Notes: a model not told the origin generated them from the letters alone. Positions 1-10,689 are shown, counted from the first letter of the stretch. The stretch: DNA of 64,000 bases from Nemertoderma westbladi (GCA_032718475.1 JAUCBJ010008890.1:1-64000); one strand, 5' to 3'. Numbers and translations are program-made.

Positions 1-235
1 GAACAAATAGGGAAATATTGGGATTACATACACCAGCAGTTTATTGTAGGGTTACAGTATATTGTACATAATGCAGAACCATTACATGGAAGGTACTGCA
101 GACAAAGTACAAAAGTTATAGAACAAAACCGGACCGGTACGGTATAATCCAGTCATATATAGATCATAGTCAAAAGGACAGTTTTGAATTTCCCGCCCAC
201 CTTAGAGTACATTATTTAATCGTACACTTTCAACA
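1..235 (-). repeat. 3' LTR of the copia element (cut by the window edge)
   Basis: This is identical base for base to 4429-4663. On the minus strand it begins TGTTGAAAG. It carries the same TATA-like box (about 154-162) and AATAAA polyadenylation signal (about 40-45, minus strand) as the other LTR. Confidence 0.95.
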
Positions 236-248
236 CTCCCACTCGATT
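236..248 (-). promoter_or_regulatory. Polypurine tract of the copia element
   Basis: On the minus strand the bases directly before the 3' LTR read CGAGTGGGAG and abut TGTTG. A purine-rich stretch at this position primes plus-strand DNA synthesis in LTR elements. The call rests on position and composition. Confidence 0.6.
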
Positions 249-263
249 CAATTATCTCGTGAG

Positions 264-1166
264 TTAGGGAACTATTTGGTTCATTACACCCAGTTTATGG
301 CGTAATCCTAAGAATTTCTCCCGTACTAGTCCCTTTGTGAGAATATCAGCCATCATGTTTTGAGTTGGGCAGTATTTAATATCCACTTCACCATTCTCGA
401 TCTTCTCCCTGATGAAGTGGTAGCGGATATCTATGTGCTTCGTTCGACGATGTTGAATTGGATTCTTAGCCAACGCAATCGCCCCCTGGTTATCCTCATA
501 TATAGTTCCGCTATTGAGATGAGCCATCCCAATATCAGCCAGCAATCTGCTCAACCAGATGTATTCTTGGCATGCTGAAGTTAGAGCAATGTATTCAGCC
601 TCAGTGGTTGATAACGCAACAATAGGTTGTTGTTTACTTTGCCAACTTATGGCCCCTCCATTGAATGTAAACACATAACCGGATGTGGATTTGCGATTTG
701 ACTCGTCCCCAGCCCAGTCAGAATCACAATATCCGACCAATAGTCCATTGTCGTTTCCAACGAATTTGATTCCGTAATCCACTGTCCCCTTTATGTATCG
801 TAGTAAACGCTTGATGCCTGCCCAGTGTGTCGCTCCAGGTTTAGATACAAAATGAGATAAAACGCCCACAGCCTGAGCAATATCTGGTCTAGTTCCAATC
901 GCGGCATATAGCAAGCTTCCAATAACTGCTTGGTACAGTGCAGTATCGATACCCTCATCATCATCTGTGAGTTTATCAAACTTCGCATTAACTTCCATAG
1001 GAGTTGACACTGGATTACAACAGTCCATCCCAAAGCGGTACAAGATGTCTTTCAGGTATTGACTCTGAGAAATTGACATTTCCTTCGATTGACGATTCCT
1101 TGTGATAACCATTCCTAGTATATATTCTATCTCACCTTGATCAGTCATCTGAAACTTTGACATCAA
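264..1166 (-). CDS. Copia pol, C-terminal part: RT thumb and RNase H
   Basis: This 300-residue frame continues the polyprotein of 1141-4299 in another reading frame. The first 20 residues match the region after the copia RT palm (KFQMTD..GEIEYILG). The segment with 'GSLLYAAIGTRPDI' (about 83-96) is the usual copia RT-connection block. RNase H acidic residues are visible at D148/D150 (CDSDWAG), E189 (STTEAEY), D225 (YEDNQGA) and D274 (ADILTKGL). It ends about 28 bases before the 3' LTR, as expected for a complete pol. The separation from the upstream frame looks like a small indel, possibly a short local duplication. Real decay and an assembly indel are both possible. Confidence 0.93.
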   Translation of the reverse strand: MMSKFQMTDQGEIEYILGMVITRNRQSKEMSISQSQYLKDILYRFGMDCCNPVSTPMEVNAKFDKLTDDDEGIDTALYQAVIGSLLYAAIGTRPDIAQAVGVLSHFVSKPGATHWAGIKRLLRYIKGTVDYGIKFVGNDNGLLVGYCDSDWAGDESNRKSTSGYVFTFNGGAISWQSKQQPIVALSTTEAEYIALTSACQEYIWLSRLLADIGMAHLNSGTIYEDNQGAIALAKNPIQHRRTKHIDIRYHFIREKIENGEVDIKYCPTQNMMADILTKGLVREKFLGLRHKLGVMNQIVP

Positions 1167-4100
1167 TCAATAGTGCTTTCTCTTCATTGAGTAGATCGAT
1201 GCAATTTGATGCAATAATCAAGTCATCCACGTATACTGACAATAGGATGAATCTGTTATCTACTTTCTTAACATAAATACAGTTATCAGCCCCCGATTGT
1301 CTGTAACCCTCTCCTTTAAGGACTTTATCAAGTCTCCTATTCCAGAGACGTGCTGATTGTTTCAACCCATATATACTTCTATTTAGTTTACAAACAGAGT
1401 TAGGGTATTCCTTATCTATGTATCCCTGTGGCTGCTTCATGTATATATTTGAATCAATCACCCCATTTAAAAAAGCTGTCTTGACATCTAACTGGTGCAC
1501 ATCCAGGTTAAGTTCATTCGTAATAGCTAATAGAAGTCGAATTGAACTGTAGCGTGCAACAGGGGCAAATACTTCTTTAAAATCAATTCCTTGTTTCTGT
1601 GAGTAGCCCTGAGCTACCAATCGTGCCTTGAATCTACTGACATTCCCTTTGCTATCCCGTTTAATCTTGTAGGTCCATTTGCTCCCTACGAGATTCTTGT
1701 CATTTGGTAGTTCTACCAAATTCCACGTATTATTTTCAGTCAGTGAGTTTATTTCATTGTCCATTGCTTCCTTCCATTGTTTATTATATGGACCCTGTGA
1801 AGCCTCATCGTAGGTTCGTGGCTCGTCCGACTCGATTATCATGGCGAATTCTGCATTGTCTGAAGCTTGAGGTATTAGGTCATGTCGCCAATCACGTGTT
1901 TCCCACCAGTTTCCCCGAATGACCCCTGGATCCGATTCCGGCTCTCTATGTTCACGGCGCGGATATCTATTAATCTCTATTGGGGCCCCTCCAGCCACTA
2001 CATTATGGCCATCATCACCATACAGATGCTGGGCTCCCACTGGATCTCTAGTTTCAGTATTCTGTGGGATACTGAATACATGACTATCACCTAATTCATC
2101 GTACACCTCCTTTGCAGTTTTCGCAAAGTTATTCTCAATAAACTTTACATCTCTACTAACCAACATCTTCTTAGATTCTGGACAGAAGAATTTGTAACCT
2201 TTATGTTCGTTGCAGTAACCAACGAATCTGCACCGAATGGATTTTGCATCCAATTTCTTCCTTGTCTTATCAGGGATATGAATGTAAGCATCACAACCAA
2301 ATACTCGCAGATTACTTACGTCTGGTTTGTGGTCATGCCAAACTTCATATGGAGTCTTTCCTCTAATAACTGACGTTGGACTCCGATTCCTTAAGTATAC
2401 GGCCGTACTGACGGCTTCCGCCCAGAAACACTTAGGCAATGAAGAGTTATGGAGCATTGATCTTACACTTTCCATTAGTGTTCGATTTAGCCTTTCAGCT
2501 ATCCCATTCTGCTGTGGAGTATGTGGTACACTGAATTCTCGTTGAATACCTCGTTCCGAACAATAATTATTGAATTCATTTGATGTGTATTCCCCACCAT
2601 TGTCACTTCTGAGAATTTTTACCCTTTTTCCTGTAGCATTTTCAGCAGTAGCTACATATTCTTTGAACTTCTCAAATACACTGCTCTTATTTCGTATACA
2701 GAATTCCATTATGTATCGAGATCGGTCATCGGTAAATGTGACAAAATATCGAGACCCCCCTATGGATTCAGTCGGCAACGGTCCACATACGTCACTATGC
2801 ACTAGCTCCAGTATTTCACGTTCCTTGGATTCAGCTTCCTTGGTAGGAAATGGTAATCGATGGTGTTTCCCAATTATACAAGACTCGCATAGCTTATCAT
2901 TTTCTCCAGCCATCTTCATTCCGGAAATCATGTTCTTATTTATTAGTTGTTTTAAACTATCATAATTTAAATGTCCATATCGCTGGTGCCACAAATTTAT
3001 ATCAACTTTCTCAGCTGCGATATTCAAATAATCATTCTCATGGAATTGGTAGAGTTTACCATTGAGTTTTCCAATGATTTCCTTACAGCCATTTACCATC
3101 ACTATACATTCGTCATTGGTGAATATGACTTCCACACCTTTAGCAGCTTTATTAGCAGCACGTACAGAAAATAAGTTTCTCCTAAGCTCAGGTAGGTACA
3201 ACACATCTTTTAAAGTAATAGAGCGCAATTTACCCTCAACAGCGACCTCTATGTGTATATTTCCTGTTCCAACAGCATTAACAACCCGATTATCGCCCAG
3301 CAGAATTGGACGTGGTGGCTCCAACTCCTTGAATGAATTATATTTCGATTTATCAAATGTCATATGCTGTGATGCTCCGGAATCTATACACCAATCTGCA
3401 GTTCCTGTCATTGAGGTAATCAGAGCAATGCCGCACTCCATACCATTTTCCTCTGCAACCTCGGCATGTTCATTTTGTCCCAAACTTGACTGTTTACCCT
3501 TTTGACCAAATTTTGGTGGCTTATAGCAGTCACGTTTCCAGTGCCCCTTATTACCGCAATTATAGCATTTACCAGGTTTATCCCCACCTCCAGATTTTTT
3601 ATTGTGGCTACTGCTACTGGGGCTTTTAAACATTGGACTTTTCTTTGTCGAACTTCCACCAGCAGATGCTGTGAAGGCATTTTCAGTCAGTTTATCTCGA
3701 TTAATAAACTGTTTACTTTTCTCTTCCTCATGCAGACACCGATCGCGAACTGATCCCCAGGTCAGTGTATCCAAGTCTGAACCTTCAAGTGACGTTACCA
3801 GACTCGCGAATAATGGTGGAAGACTAGACAACAGAATAACAATCAAGTCCCGCTCCTGTACGGGATCGCCTATTTCCCGTAAATGATCTGAGAGTTTTCT
3901 AATCTCATTCACATGCGTTAATACTGAATCGCCTTCCTTCAGTATTAAATTGTACAATCGACGCCTATACATGACCACGTGTGCCAACGTAGTCTTTTCG
4001 AAATGATCCCTTAGGCTTGTCCATGCCTCCTTGGCAGTCGTAGCATTCCGGACATAAACCTGTTGATCAGTTTCCATGTTTAGGCAAATAATCGCCCTTG

Positions 4101-4299
4101 CTCGATTGTCGCCTCGCCTAAATGCTGTACGCCTAGCATCCTCGGCAGCCGGATCCAGAACCTCGGTACCGTCCGCATAACCCCATAAATCCTTAGCTAT
4201 CAACAATAGTTCCATTTGGAATTTCCAGTCGTGGTAGTTTTCGCCATTGAATTTAGCAATGCGAAATTCATCCTTTATGGTTACCTCCGACATTCTCAA
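1141..4299 (-). CDS. Copia gag-pol polyprotein: gag, protease, integrase, RT
   Basis: This is a single 1052-residue frame. Gag (about 1-240) ends in a CCHC zinc knuckle with C245, C248, H253 and C258. The aspartic protease motif DSGA is at 306-309. The integrase has its HHCC finger (H438, H443, C471, C474) and a D503, D566, E602 catalytic triad with 62 and 35 intervening residues, typical of copia. RT runs from about 857 and contains YVDD at 1023-1026. The frame stops at 1141, within the RT-RNase H join, and the product continues in another frame at 264-1166. Everything else is intact, so this is a young copy with one visible defect. Copia elements make virus-like particles in the host cell and insert cDNA by integrase. 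Confidence 0.96.
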   Translation of the reverse strand: MRMSEVTIKDEFRIAKFNGENYHDWKFQMELLLIAKDLWGYADGTEVLDPAAEDARRTAFRRGDNRARAIICLNMETDQQVYVRNATTAKEAWTSLRDHFEKTTLAHVVMYRRRLYNLILKEGDSVLTHVNEIRKLSDHLREIGDPVQERDLIVILLSSLPPLFASLVTSLEGSDLDTLTWGSVRDRCLHEEEKSKQFINRDKLTENAFTASAGGSSTKKSPMFKSPSSSSHNKKSGGGDKPGKCYNCGNKGHWKRDCYKPPKFGQKGKQSSLGQNEHAEVAEENGMECGIALITSMTGTADWCIDSGASQHMTFDKSKYNSFKELEPPRPILLGDNRVVNAVGTGNIHIEVAVEGKLRSITLKDVLYLPELRRNLFSVRAANKAAKGVEVIFTNDECIVMVNGCKEIIGKLNGKLYQFHENDYLNIAAEKVDINLWHQRYGHLNYDSLKQLINKNMISGMKMAGENDKLCESCIIGKHHRLPFPTKEAESKEREILELVHSDVCGPLPTESIGGSRYFVTFTDDRSRYIMEFCIRNKSSVFEKFKEYVATAENATGKRVKILRSDNGGEYTSNEFNNYCSERGIQREFSVPHTPQQNGIAERLNRTLMESVRSMLHNSSLPKCFWAEAVSTAVYLRNRSPTSVIRGKTPYEVWHDHKPDVSNLRVFGCDAYIHIPDKTRKKLDAKSIRCRFVGYCNEHKGYKFFCPESKKMLVSRDVKFIENNFAKTAKEVYDELGDSHVFSIPQNTETRDPVGAQHLYGDDGHNVVAGGAPIEINRYPRREHREPESDPGVIRGNWWETRDWRHDLIPQASDNAEFAMIIESDEPRTYDEASQGPYNKQWKEAMDNEINSLTENNTWNLVELPNDKNLVGSKWTYKIKRDSKGNVSRFKARLVAQGYSQKQGIDFKEVFAPVARYSSIRLLLAITNELNLDVHQLDVKTAFLNGVIDSNIYMKQPQGYIDKEYPNSVCKLNRSIYGLKQSARLWNRRLDKVLKGEGYRQSGADNCIYVKKVDNRFILLSVYVDDLIIASNCIDLLNEEKALLIDVKVSDD

Positions 4300-4394
4300 A
4301 ATGCGAGTTTGTTACAGCTTTTACTGGGTAATTTACCTATCCCAATATTTGAAACTTCCCTGCACTAATTTTATTCCCGGTAGTGGTTTAGCAG

Positions 4395-4409
4395 CCTGGG
4401 CCCATAACC
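4395..4409 (-). promoter_or_regulatory. Primer-binding site matching the tRNA-iMet anticodon arm
   Basis: The plus strand reads CTGGGCCCATAACC directly before the LTR edge at 4410. This equals the anticodon stem-loop of eukaryotic initiator tRNA-Met (CAU anticodon inside). The primer would thus be the internal end of a cut 5' half-tRNA and not the 3' CCA end. Drosophila copia uses such a half-molecule of about 39 nucleotides. Confidence 0.85.
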
Positions 4410-4663
4410 TGTTGAATTTTATCCGGCAGAACAAATAGGGAAATATTGGGATTACATACACCAGCAGTTTATTGTAGGGTTACAGTATATTGTACATAAT
4501 GCAGAACCATTACATGGAAGGTACTGCAGACAAAGTACAAAAGTTATAGAACAAAACCGGACCGGTACGGTATAATCCAGTCATATATAGATCATAGTCA
4601 AAAGGACAGTTTTGAATTTCCCGCCCACCTTAGAGTACATTATTTAATCGTACACTTTCAACA
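4410..4663 (-). repeat. 5' LTR of the copia element, 254 bases
   Basis: The LTR has perfect 7-base terminal inverted repeats (TGTTGAA / TTCAACA). On the minus strand it holds a TATA-like box near 4582-4590 and AATAAA near 4468-4473, so it can drive and end transcription. It abuts the primer site at 4409. Confidence 0.95.
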
Positions 4664-5040
4664 TGTAACCTGCTCCTTTCCCTGTATTGCTAAAGAAACG
4701 GATTATTATTTCGGTTAGAAAGGCCCGCCTTTGTAACCTGCTCTTTTCCCCGCATTGCTTAATAAAACGTTTATTGTTTTGGTTAGAAAAGCACGCCGTT
4801 GTATCCTGCTCCTTTCCTTGTATTGCTAAAGAAAGGGATTATTATTTTGTTAGAAAAGCCCGCCTTTGTAACCTGCTCATTTCCCTGTATTGCTAAAGAA
4901 ACCTTTATTGTTTTGGTTAGAAAAGCCCGCCGTTGTAACCTGCTCCTTTCCCTGTATTGCTAAAGAAAAGGATTATTATTTCGGTTAGAAAAGCCCGTCT
5001 TTTTAACCGGCTCCTTTCCCTGTATTGCTAAAGAAAGTTA
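4664..5040. repeat. 68-base minisatellite, about 5.5 copies ('AACCTGCTCC' family)
   Basis: The core TAACCTGCTCCTTTCCCTG recurs at about 4665, 4734, 4802, 4869, 4936 and 5004, with 'TTATTGTTTTGGTTAGAAA' and 'CCCGCC' blocks between. The same monomer recurs at 51590-52190, 52885-53172, in reverse at about 8343-8410, and as reversed single copies at 53328-53480. The copia element lies against its left edge. Confidence 0.9.
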
Positions 5041-5900
5041 TTTTCAGATTTAGATGCCCCCTCCAAGCCGCGGCCCCTAGGCTTTACAGTAATAATCCTA
5101 CTGTATACGTAGAAGAGGTCCTACAACGCTGCAAGTTTGTAAAGCTGATACGTATTAGTCTGCCTGCATTACGTTCTGTACTGTAGTTATTGGTAGCCTT
5201 CCACTACTGTGTGTTTGAGTTTTTCTGTGTGACTTAGCAAGTAACTTATTACAGTAGAATGAATGTCAGTATTATATTAGGTCGGGTTAAGAGTCAGGTT
5301 AGTTAATTCGAAGAATAGATTCAAGTACAAGTGGCAGAAAATCTGCGCAAAAGGACATCTGCAGCAGATTTGGAAGTAAAATGTAATGTTTATAACAAAT
5401 TTGGGTTCTTTTCGGTTCTATCGGGTTCTTTTGGGTCTATTGGATTCTTTTGGGAGTTTAGTATGACCCTTTTTTGATGCGCCAATAAACCAAATCCAAT
5501 TGAAATCGATATTGGCGCCTGCTCATTCATTCATTGTTATCGAGTTGGGCCTGAGCTCGAGCTTGCTTGAACTCATTGTTCTGCCCTTGATAAATATTTC
5601 TACGCAAATATTACTTCGCCATTTCCCCAATAAATATGCCGAAAAGTCGGCATTTTAGAAAACTTGGGAAATTCTGGACTTTACATTTATATTTACATTA
5701 TATTGGCACACAATTACAGTCCTTCTATTTCTCGGTTTCCATGATAACCACTGCTAATACACGTTTTAAAAAATATATCCTTAATTTTGGAAATAAACTA
5801 CTCAATGAAACTTCCTTGAAATCGATATGTGTTACCTGGAACCACAAACCGGATCTGTAATGACAAACTCGGCAGTTCCAGAAAACTCCAGTTGCCATGG
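5041..5900. other. Unassigned non-coding stretch
   Basis: No gene is seen. A few degenerate copies of a 'GGTTCTTTTGGG' motif lie at 5400-5460. Confidence 0.5.
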
Positions 5901-6149
5901 TAATGGGAGTTTCAAGCAAAGCAAACAGTCGGCCGAAGCCGGAGGCGACCCGAAGGCTCCTCTTTCGATAGCTGCTACCCGAGGGTAGGGGTGGGCGCTA
6001 CTCCTATCCCATGATTTGCTCCCAGTTATTTAACTGGTACTCATTTTCAGTGGATGAAAGGCGGAGTGGACCCTGGCGGGGCTGAACCTACAACCAATAG
6101 ATTGCAGGCCCGGCGCTCAACCAACTGAGCTACCCCGCCTTAATGGGAG
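5901..6149 (-). mobile_element. tRNA-derived SINE with 9-base target duplications
   Basis: The minus strand from 6140 begins GGCGGGGTAGCTCAGTTGG, a tRNA-like head with a pol III A box, followed by a B-box-like GGTTCAGCCCC and a non-tRNA body running to about 5910. The direct repeat TAATGGGAG flanks it at 5901-5909 and 6141-6149. This is the signature of target-primed insertion. The 3' tail is 'TTTGCTTTGCTTGAAA'-like. The head does not fold as a working tRNA (anticodon and T arms do not pair), so it is not a tRNA gene. Confidence 0.85.
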
Positions 6150-7794
6150 GTTAATTAATGCATATGCCTCTTAAATAGGTAAAGCAATTAACTGTTGAAT
6201 CACAGAGTGTTTAATTCTTCTTAGCTTCGTGGTTGCATTTCCTTTAGGAAATGCCTTTCTAGTAAGAATACAGTGCAGCTGTAAATTCCAACATGCAAGG
6301 ATGGAAGCAAACTCAAATCCCACCTTATAATATACTGATACTACAAAGCCAGCCAGCTGGCTTTAAACGAACCTGCCCCTCAAACCAGTACCCTGAGTGA
6401 GCGAAAATGAAAACACGAAAATTGCCATCAACTAAACGATACAGTAGAAACACCAGCTGCTGGTACTCATGTGGGCCTAGTAAGCTACTACTATTTATTG
6501 AATGGATAGGCCCAAACTGCAGAGAAGTATATTACTTGCTAAATGTATTACTCTCTCACTTTATCCCAGACAGTTATCAAACATCAACTATTAGTTTTTA
6601 TAATATATTACCCCGACAGCTGAATAGCAATTCCCAGTGAATCCTATGGGAATATCTATAAGGTTACTACTACTCACTGCTATGTTAGGTGGGAGGCCAG
6701 CTGATCGAATTGTAAGCACTGGGCCGTTCAAATGTTTTATAGGTTGATTGATATAATGAATGAGGAGGGACCCAACTGAACTAACACTACGTTTGACTAT
6801 GGACGGTCTCCTTATAACCAGAAGCCTTATAACCAGAAGCCAGTCAACTTACTGGCTTTTCTAGTTGAATCATATTATTCTGCAACCAATAATTTACTCT
6901 TTTAGACGAATTAGTGCGTTTTTTTTTTGCCGGACTAACAAATTTTGGCGACGTTCTGTGCGAGATTGGCGATATTTGAAAAGATTCTGAGGCACAAATA
7001 TGTTGCTCAAATGACTGAATAGCCCAAATAAAAAAGTTGGTCCATACTCGACGGGTTGGAATCGGTGAAATTCGACTTTAAATTTTCAAAACCGCAATTT
7101 TTCAGTGACCCCGTGATCGAAACGCCACAAAAAATATACAGTCTTGTGCGCAACCAAGATTTATGTAGAGTTTGTTATTAAAATGTTTGCGTACCTGCTT
7201 GAGATATTGGATGGTTATACATATATACACTACACATATTTTATATACATAACCACATCGTGTTTTTGAACGGCTCAACTCTTGACAAGAACTACCCTGG
7301 CCTATTATAGGCAGGTTCGTTATAACTGCATCGTCATTCACATGCAGTACTGTATGTAGTAAGCCTAAATAACATTGCCCATAAAATTACTAGACGTCTT
7401 ACGAACAATAACTTCGTATTTGCAGCTGCCTGGCTGTGGCAGTACAGTGCTGCAGTGGCAAAACATAAAACTGTAATACAGTAATACAATAATAAAAGTA
7501 CTCAGTACAGCAGTAGCTTCAGTAGTCCTTGAATAAAAGTAAGATTTCACTGTCTGACTGTACCGGTCAGCCGGCAGGCCGGTCTGCCTGTAGCCTAACA
7601 GTGAACAGCTGAACAGCCTAATACCTGCATACAGCCATAACTCTTAAACAAAAATAATCAACATTTCACAGTTTCAGCCTTAACTGCTTACAGGCGGCTT
7701 AAGCTCGCTCCGGTCTTTCGGTCGCATTTAATTTTCAAATACACATTAACACATGCCTACATCGCTACATCCAGGATCTAGACACGGGCAGACG
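6150..7794. other. Unassigned intronic or intergenic stretch
   Basis: I see no supported gene. There is a small perfect hairpin (CATTTCC..GGAAATG) near 6235-6252 and a doubled 'ATAACCAGAAGCC' near 6815-6845. Short open frames here look random. Confidence 0.5.
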
Positions 7795-8239
7795 GGTGCT
7801 TAGATCGTGGCTTTTCCAGTTAACATTATTCCATTTTGTATAAAACAAGTGATGTGGTTGGAGAAACCTGCTAGGGGCTGCTACTAACTGACTAAGCAGC
7901 AACCAATCACGTTAATCCTGTTTAACACAGAGTCAATGAGAATGGAATATTGCATATTGCTAACTTCAAAAAGTTCAGGTTAGACCTACCATTATTCCAA
8001 AGTGATTACACATTACAGTAATTAAGCTGCTAGTGTTAGTCTGTCTGTCTGTAGTCTGTTAGTCAGTTAGAAATCGAGTAAGCCATATAATATTTATTAT
8101 ATGGTACAATACCAGAATACTCTTGCCACGTAGTAATATTCAATGCTGCAATGTGGGAAAAATAGTGAAAATACAGGTCTCACAATCAGTTCATCACCCC
8201 GAAACTCGTGTTGCGTTTTATTCACACAACTTCTATGAC

Positions 8240-8520
8240 ACCAACCACTTCGTGCAAACGGGGTGAGATGCTACCCCGTAACGCCGACAACCAACGCCGA
8301 CAACCATTATTAAAGCTAATTCTGTAATTAATGTTATTTATTAATTGAGGGAAAGGAACAGGTTACAGTGGAAGGTTAGTTAGTCTACTGGCTGACTGGT
8401 CTAACCAAAACAAGAAACGAGAGTTACGAACTCAGGTTACATTTTCATATTTGCATTTGCTGTTGTCGGCAGTGGTTGCCGGTTGTTGGCGTAGTGTTTT
8501 ACACCCTTGCAAACGCTACA
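8240..8520. repeat. Nested inverted repeat around a reversed minisatellite monomer
   Basis: The left half ('GCAAACGGGGTG..ACGCCGACAACC', about 8252-8308) is matched in reverse by 'GGTTGTTGGCGTAGTG..TTGCAAACGC' (about 8480-8518). Between them, at about 8343-8410, the reverse complement of the 'AACCTGTTCCTTTCCCTCAAT' type monomer can be read. The layout is arm, minisatellite, arm, as in the element at 52641-53309. Confidence 0.7.
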
Positions 8521-8562
8521 TCCTATCCATTCATTTGGTTTCCATGCAGCAAGGTCTGTCTG

Positions 8563-8745
8563 TCAGTCTGTAGGTAGCATTCCCGACACGCGAGTCAGCG
8601 AGTAGCAAAAAGAACAGTGCTGGCAGGCTGGACAGCGTGGAAATGGTTTAGTCTCGCTGTCAGTTCTCCTTTTATAAATTTTTTGTTTGTGTCTCGATAA
8701 TGCAGAGGTTGCTGTGTACTTCTTCTCGCATAAATTACATTCCAC
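8563..8745 (-). pseudogene. C2H2 zinc-finger-like fragment inside the foldback element
   Basis: The 60-residue frame begins MECNLCEKKYTATSALSRHK. This matches a C2H2 finger (C-x2-C-x12-H), but the last zinc ligand is Tyr where 'KIH' is usual. Six more Cys or His residues follow in the next 30, without clear finger spacing. It is isolated, with no extended frame on either side, so a captured and decayed exon piece is more likely than a gene. Chance similarity cannot be excluded. Confidence 0.35.
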
Positions 8746-10662
8746 TACTTTTTTAATCGTCTCATTACTGCCCCCATGTAACTACCATGAGAAAGAATAA
8801 GGCCACTTTAACAGTTTAAGGCTTAAAGTACTGAAGTATTGAATTAACAAAACCTGCTATTACTGATTACAGTATTATGTCAGTATGTACCTGCATTGGC
8901 TTTGGCTATAATTACTGTTGCTTCAATTCTTAATAATTTGATTTGCTGTACCTACTGATGTACTGTTCTGCCTGACGCCTGACTGCAGACTGCTTTCCTT
9001 TCGATATAACTTGTATAATGAAACAGACAAGGCTGCAAGGGGAGGGTGATAATAGTGAATACAGATACTGAGATATGGAATAAAGGTAACCTGAACTTTT
9101 TCATGTTAGCAGTGTTAGCAATATTCCATTCTCATTGACTCTGTGTTAAACAGGATTAACGTGATTGGTTGCTGCTTAGTAGCAGCTTTCACCAACCACA
9201 TTACTTGTTTTATACAAAATGGACTAATGTTAACTGGAAAAGCCACGATCTAAGCACCAGTGGATCCAGACATCATACATGCTCATGTGCTGTGCTCTCT
9301 TCTCTGGCTGTGGCAGCAGGGTAGTCTGGTGCTCTGCACAACTGCTCCAGGCCTAGTTTAAAAAATTCATTTATAACAGTTCTGCAGTTTAAATAAAAAT
9401 TAGGACCACGGCTGTACGGCCTGACGGTAGCCTACCGCCAGACCGGCCTACTGTCAGACTGTGTACTGGGCTAACCGCAACAGGTACCAGTAGCGGTACA
9501 ATACCAGAATACGGTAGGCTGATATGGATTTCCAGATATCTGGGTAAATAATACCGTAATCAGGTAATAGGCGATAGGCACTAGAGGTGCTAGGCTGCTA
9601 CTGTCTGACTGTGCTAGACAGGCCTATCAGCCTATCTACCTATATCAGTCAGTCAGTACATGTTCTATTCATTGTTCATAGAAAATACGCCATCCACCAT
9701 CGTAGAAAACACAACAAAAGGAAAAACAAACCCAAACAAGAAACTACTACTGACATAACCGAACGGCCCCATACTGCCATACAGCCCAGGCTGCAAACCA
9801 CCACTGACAGACTGAACCGCGCACAACGCCCTGCCACCTGCCGCCTGCGCTCAATTTTTCAACCGCGCAATATTGGACAATACACCGCGCTCGCGCATGC
9901 ACCGAAAAAAACGCGCATACCACATCTGCACATTTTAACAAAAAAAAAACGCGAGCGAGCAAAATGTTTTCATTAACAATGCAAAATGCAAAGAAACGCG
10001 AGCCAAGCGAGCGAAATTTCTTTGTGGAAAATTATTTTTCTCACTTTGCACTGTTGCATGCATGTAAACTTTTTTACATCTCATCCGTCTGTCCGTCTGT
10101 CCGCGCACTTTTAGGACTTTTGATATTTTGCACAGATTACTGCGCACTTTTGTTGTCTTTCACACAATTTCGCGCACTTTTATTTCAATTCCACGCGCTT
10201 TTACCGCGCACCATTTCAAATACGCGCACAACGCGTTGCGATTTTTGGACTTCATTTGCAGCCTGGCATACAGCCATAGGCTGATAGGACCATACCATAC
10301 TGTTATACAGTTATATAGTATACCGTACCATTACAGCATTAGGCCCTATGCAGTAGGCTATACAGCAGTACACAGATACACATCAGGATCAGCAGCATAT
10401 ACCTGAATCTGAGTACAGGAGTATAGCAGTCTGCAGTACAAGCTGACAAGTATGAAATGGACTTACCGGTACCCCTAGGACTATCCTACAGCCTACACCA
10501 ACCCCAGTCATACTCCAAGCTGGAATTAGTGGAATTGCTCACAATGCTCGCCGGAGTTACGCCGAGCCCGATACATTTTACGCTCACGCTTCGGTCATTT
10601 GAATGGCTACGCTCAGGCTATTATCATGATTATTCCGCAAATCAGGGCCTTTTGTAGGAGTA

Positions 10663-10689
10663 GGGGGGGGGGGGGGGGGGGGGGGGGGG
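10663..10689. repeat. Homopolymer run of 27 G
   Basis: This is an uninterrupted poly-G tract; its length in the assembly may be unreliable. A second run of 19 G is at 16550-16568, so the GIGYF-like gene lies between two G runs. Confidence 0.95.

Larger units (their letters stand above)
1..4663 (-). mobile_element. Ty1/copia LTR retrotransposon, almost complete
   Basis: The element lies on the minus strand. Its 5' LTR is 4410-4663, followed by the primer-binding site, the gag-pol frame, a purine tract and the 3' LTR at 1-235, whose last 19 or so bases lie outside the window. The pol order protease, integrase, RT, RNase H is the Ty1/copia order. The 235 comparable LTR bases are identical, so the insertion is recent, yet the long frame is broken once near 1141-1166. 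It sits at the edge of a 68-base minisatellite that starts at 4664. The left target duplication cannot be checked. Confidence 0.95.
7795..9258. mobile_element. Foldback-type DNA element with about 200-base terminal inverted repeats
   Basis: The left arm (7795 to about 7998, starting GGTGCTTAGATCGTGG) is matched in reverse by about 9078-9258, with small indels. Blocks such as 'CAATCACGTTAATCCTG' and 'TTTTGTATAAAACAAGT' occur in both arms. The interior (8000-9077) carries a nested inverted repeat, a reversed monomer of the 'AACCTGCTCC' repeat, and a zinc-finger-like fragment. No transposase is seen, so it is non-autonomous. I could not define a target duplication. Confidence 0.85.

Noticed and set aside
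1704-3886. Several plus-strand frames of 60-150 residues inside the copia element
   Set aside because: They are antisense to the clear gag-pol frame, and none shows a known motif.
6060-6140. tRNA gene on the minus strand
   Set aside because: The A box and acceptor look right, but the anticodon and T stems do not pair. The sequence continues into a SINE body with flanking 9-base duplications.
9587-9976. 129-residue plus-strand frame
   Set aside because: Low-complexity composition (Thr, Arg, Lys runs), no motif, no splice or promoter context.
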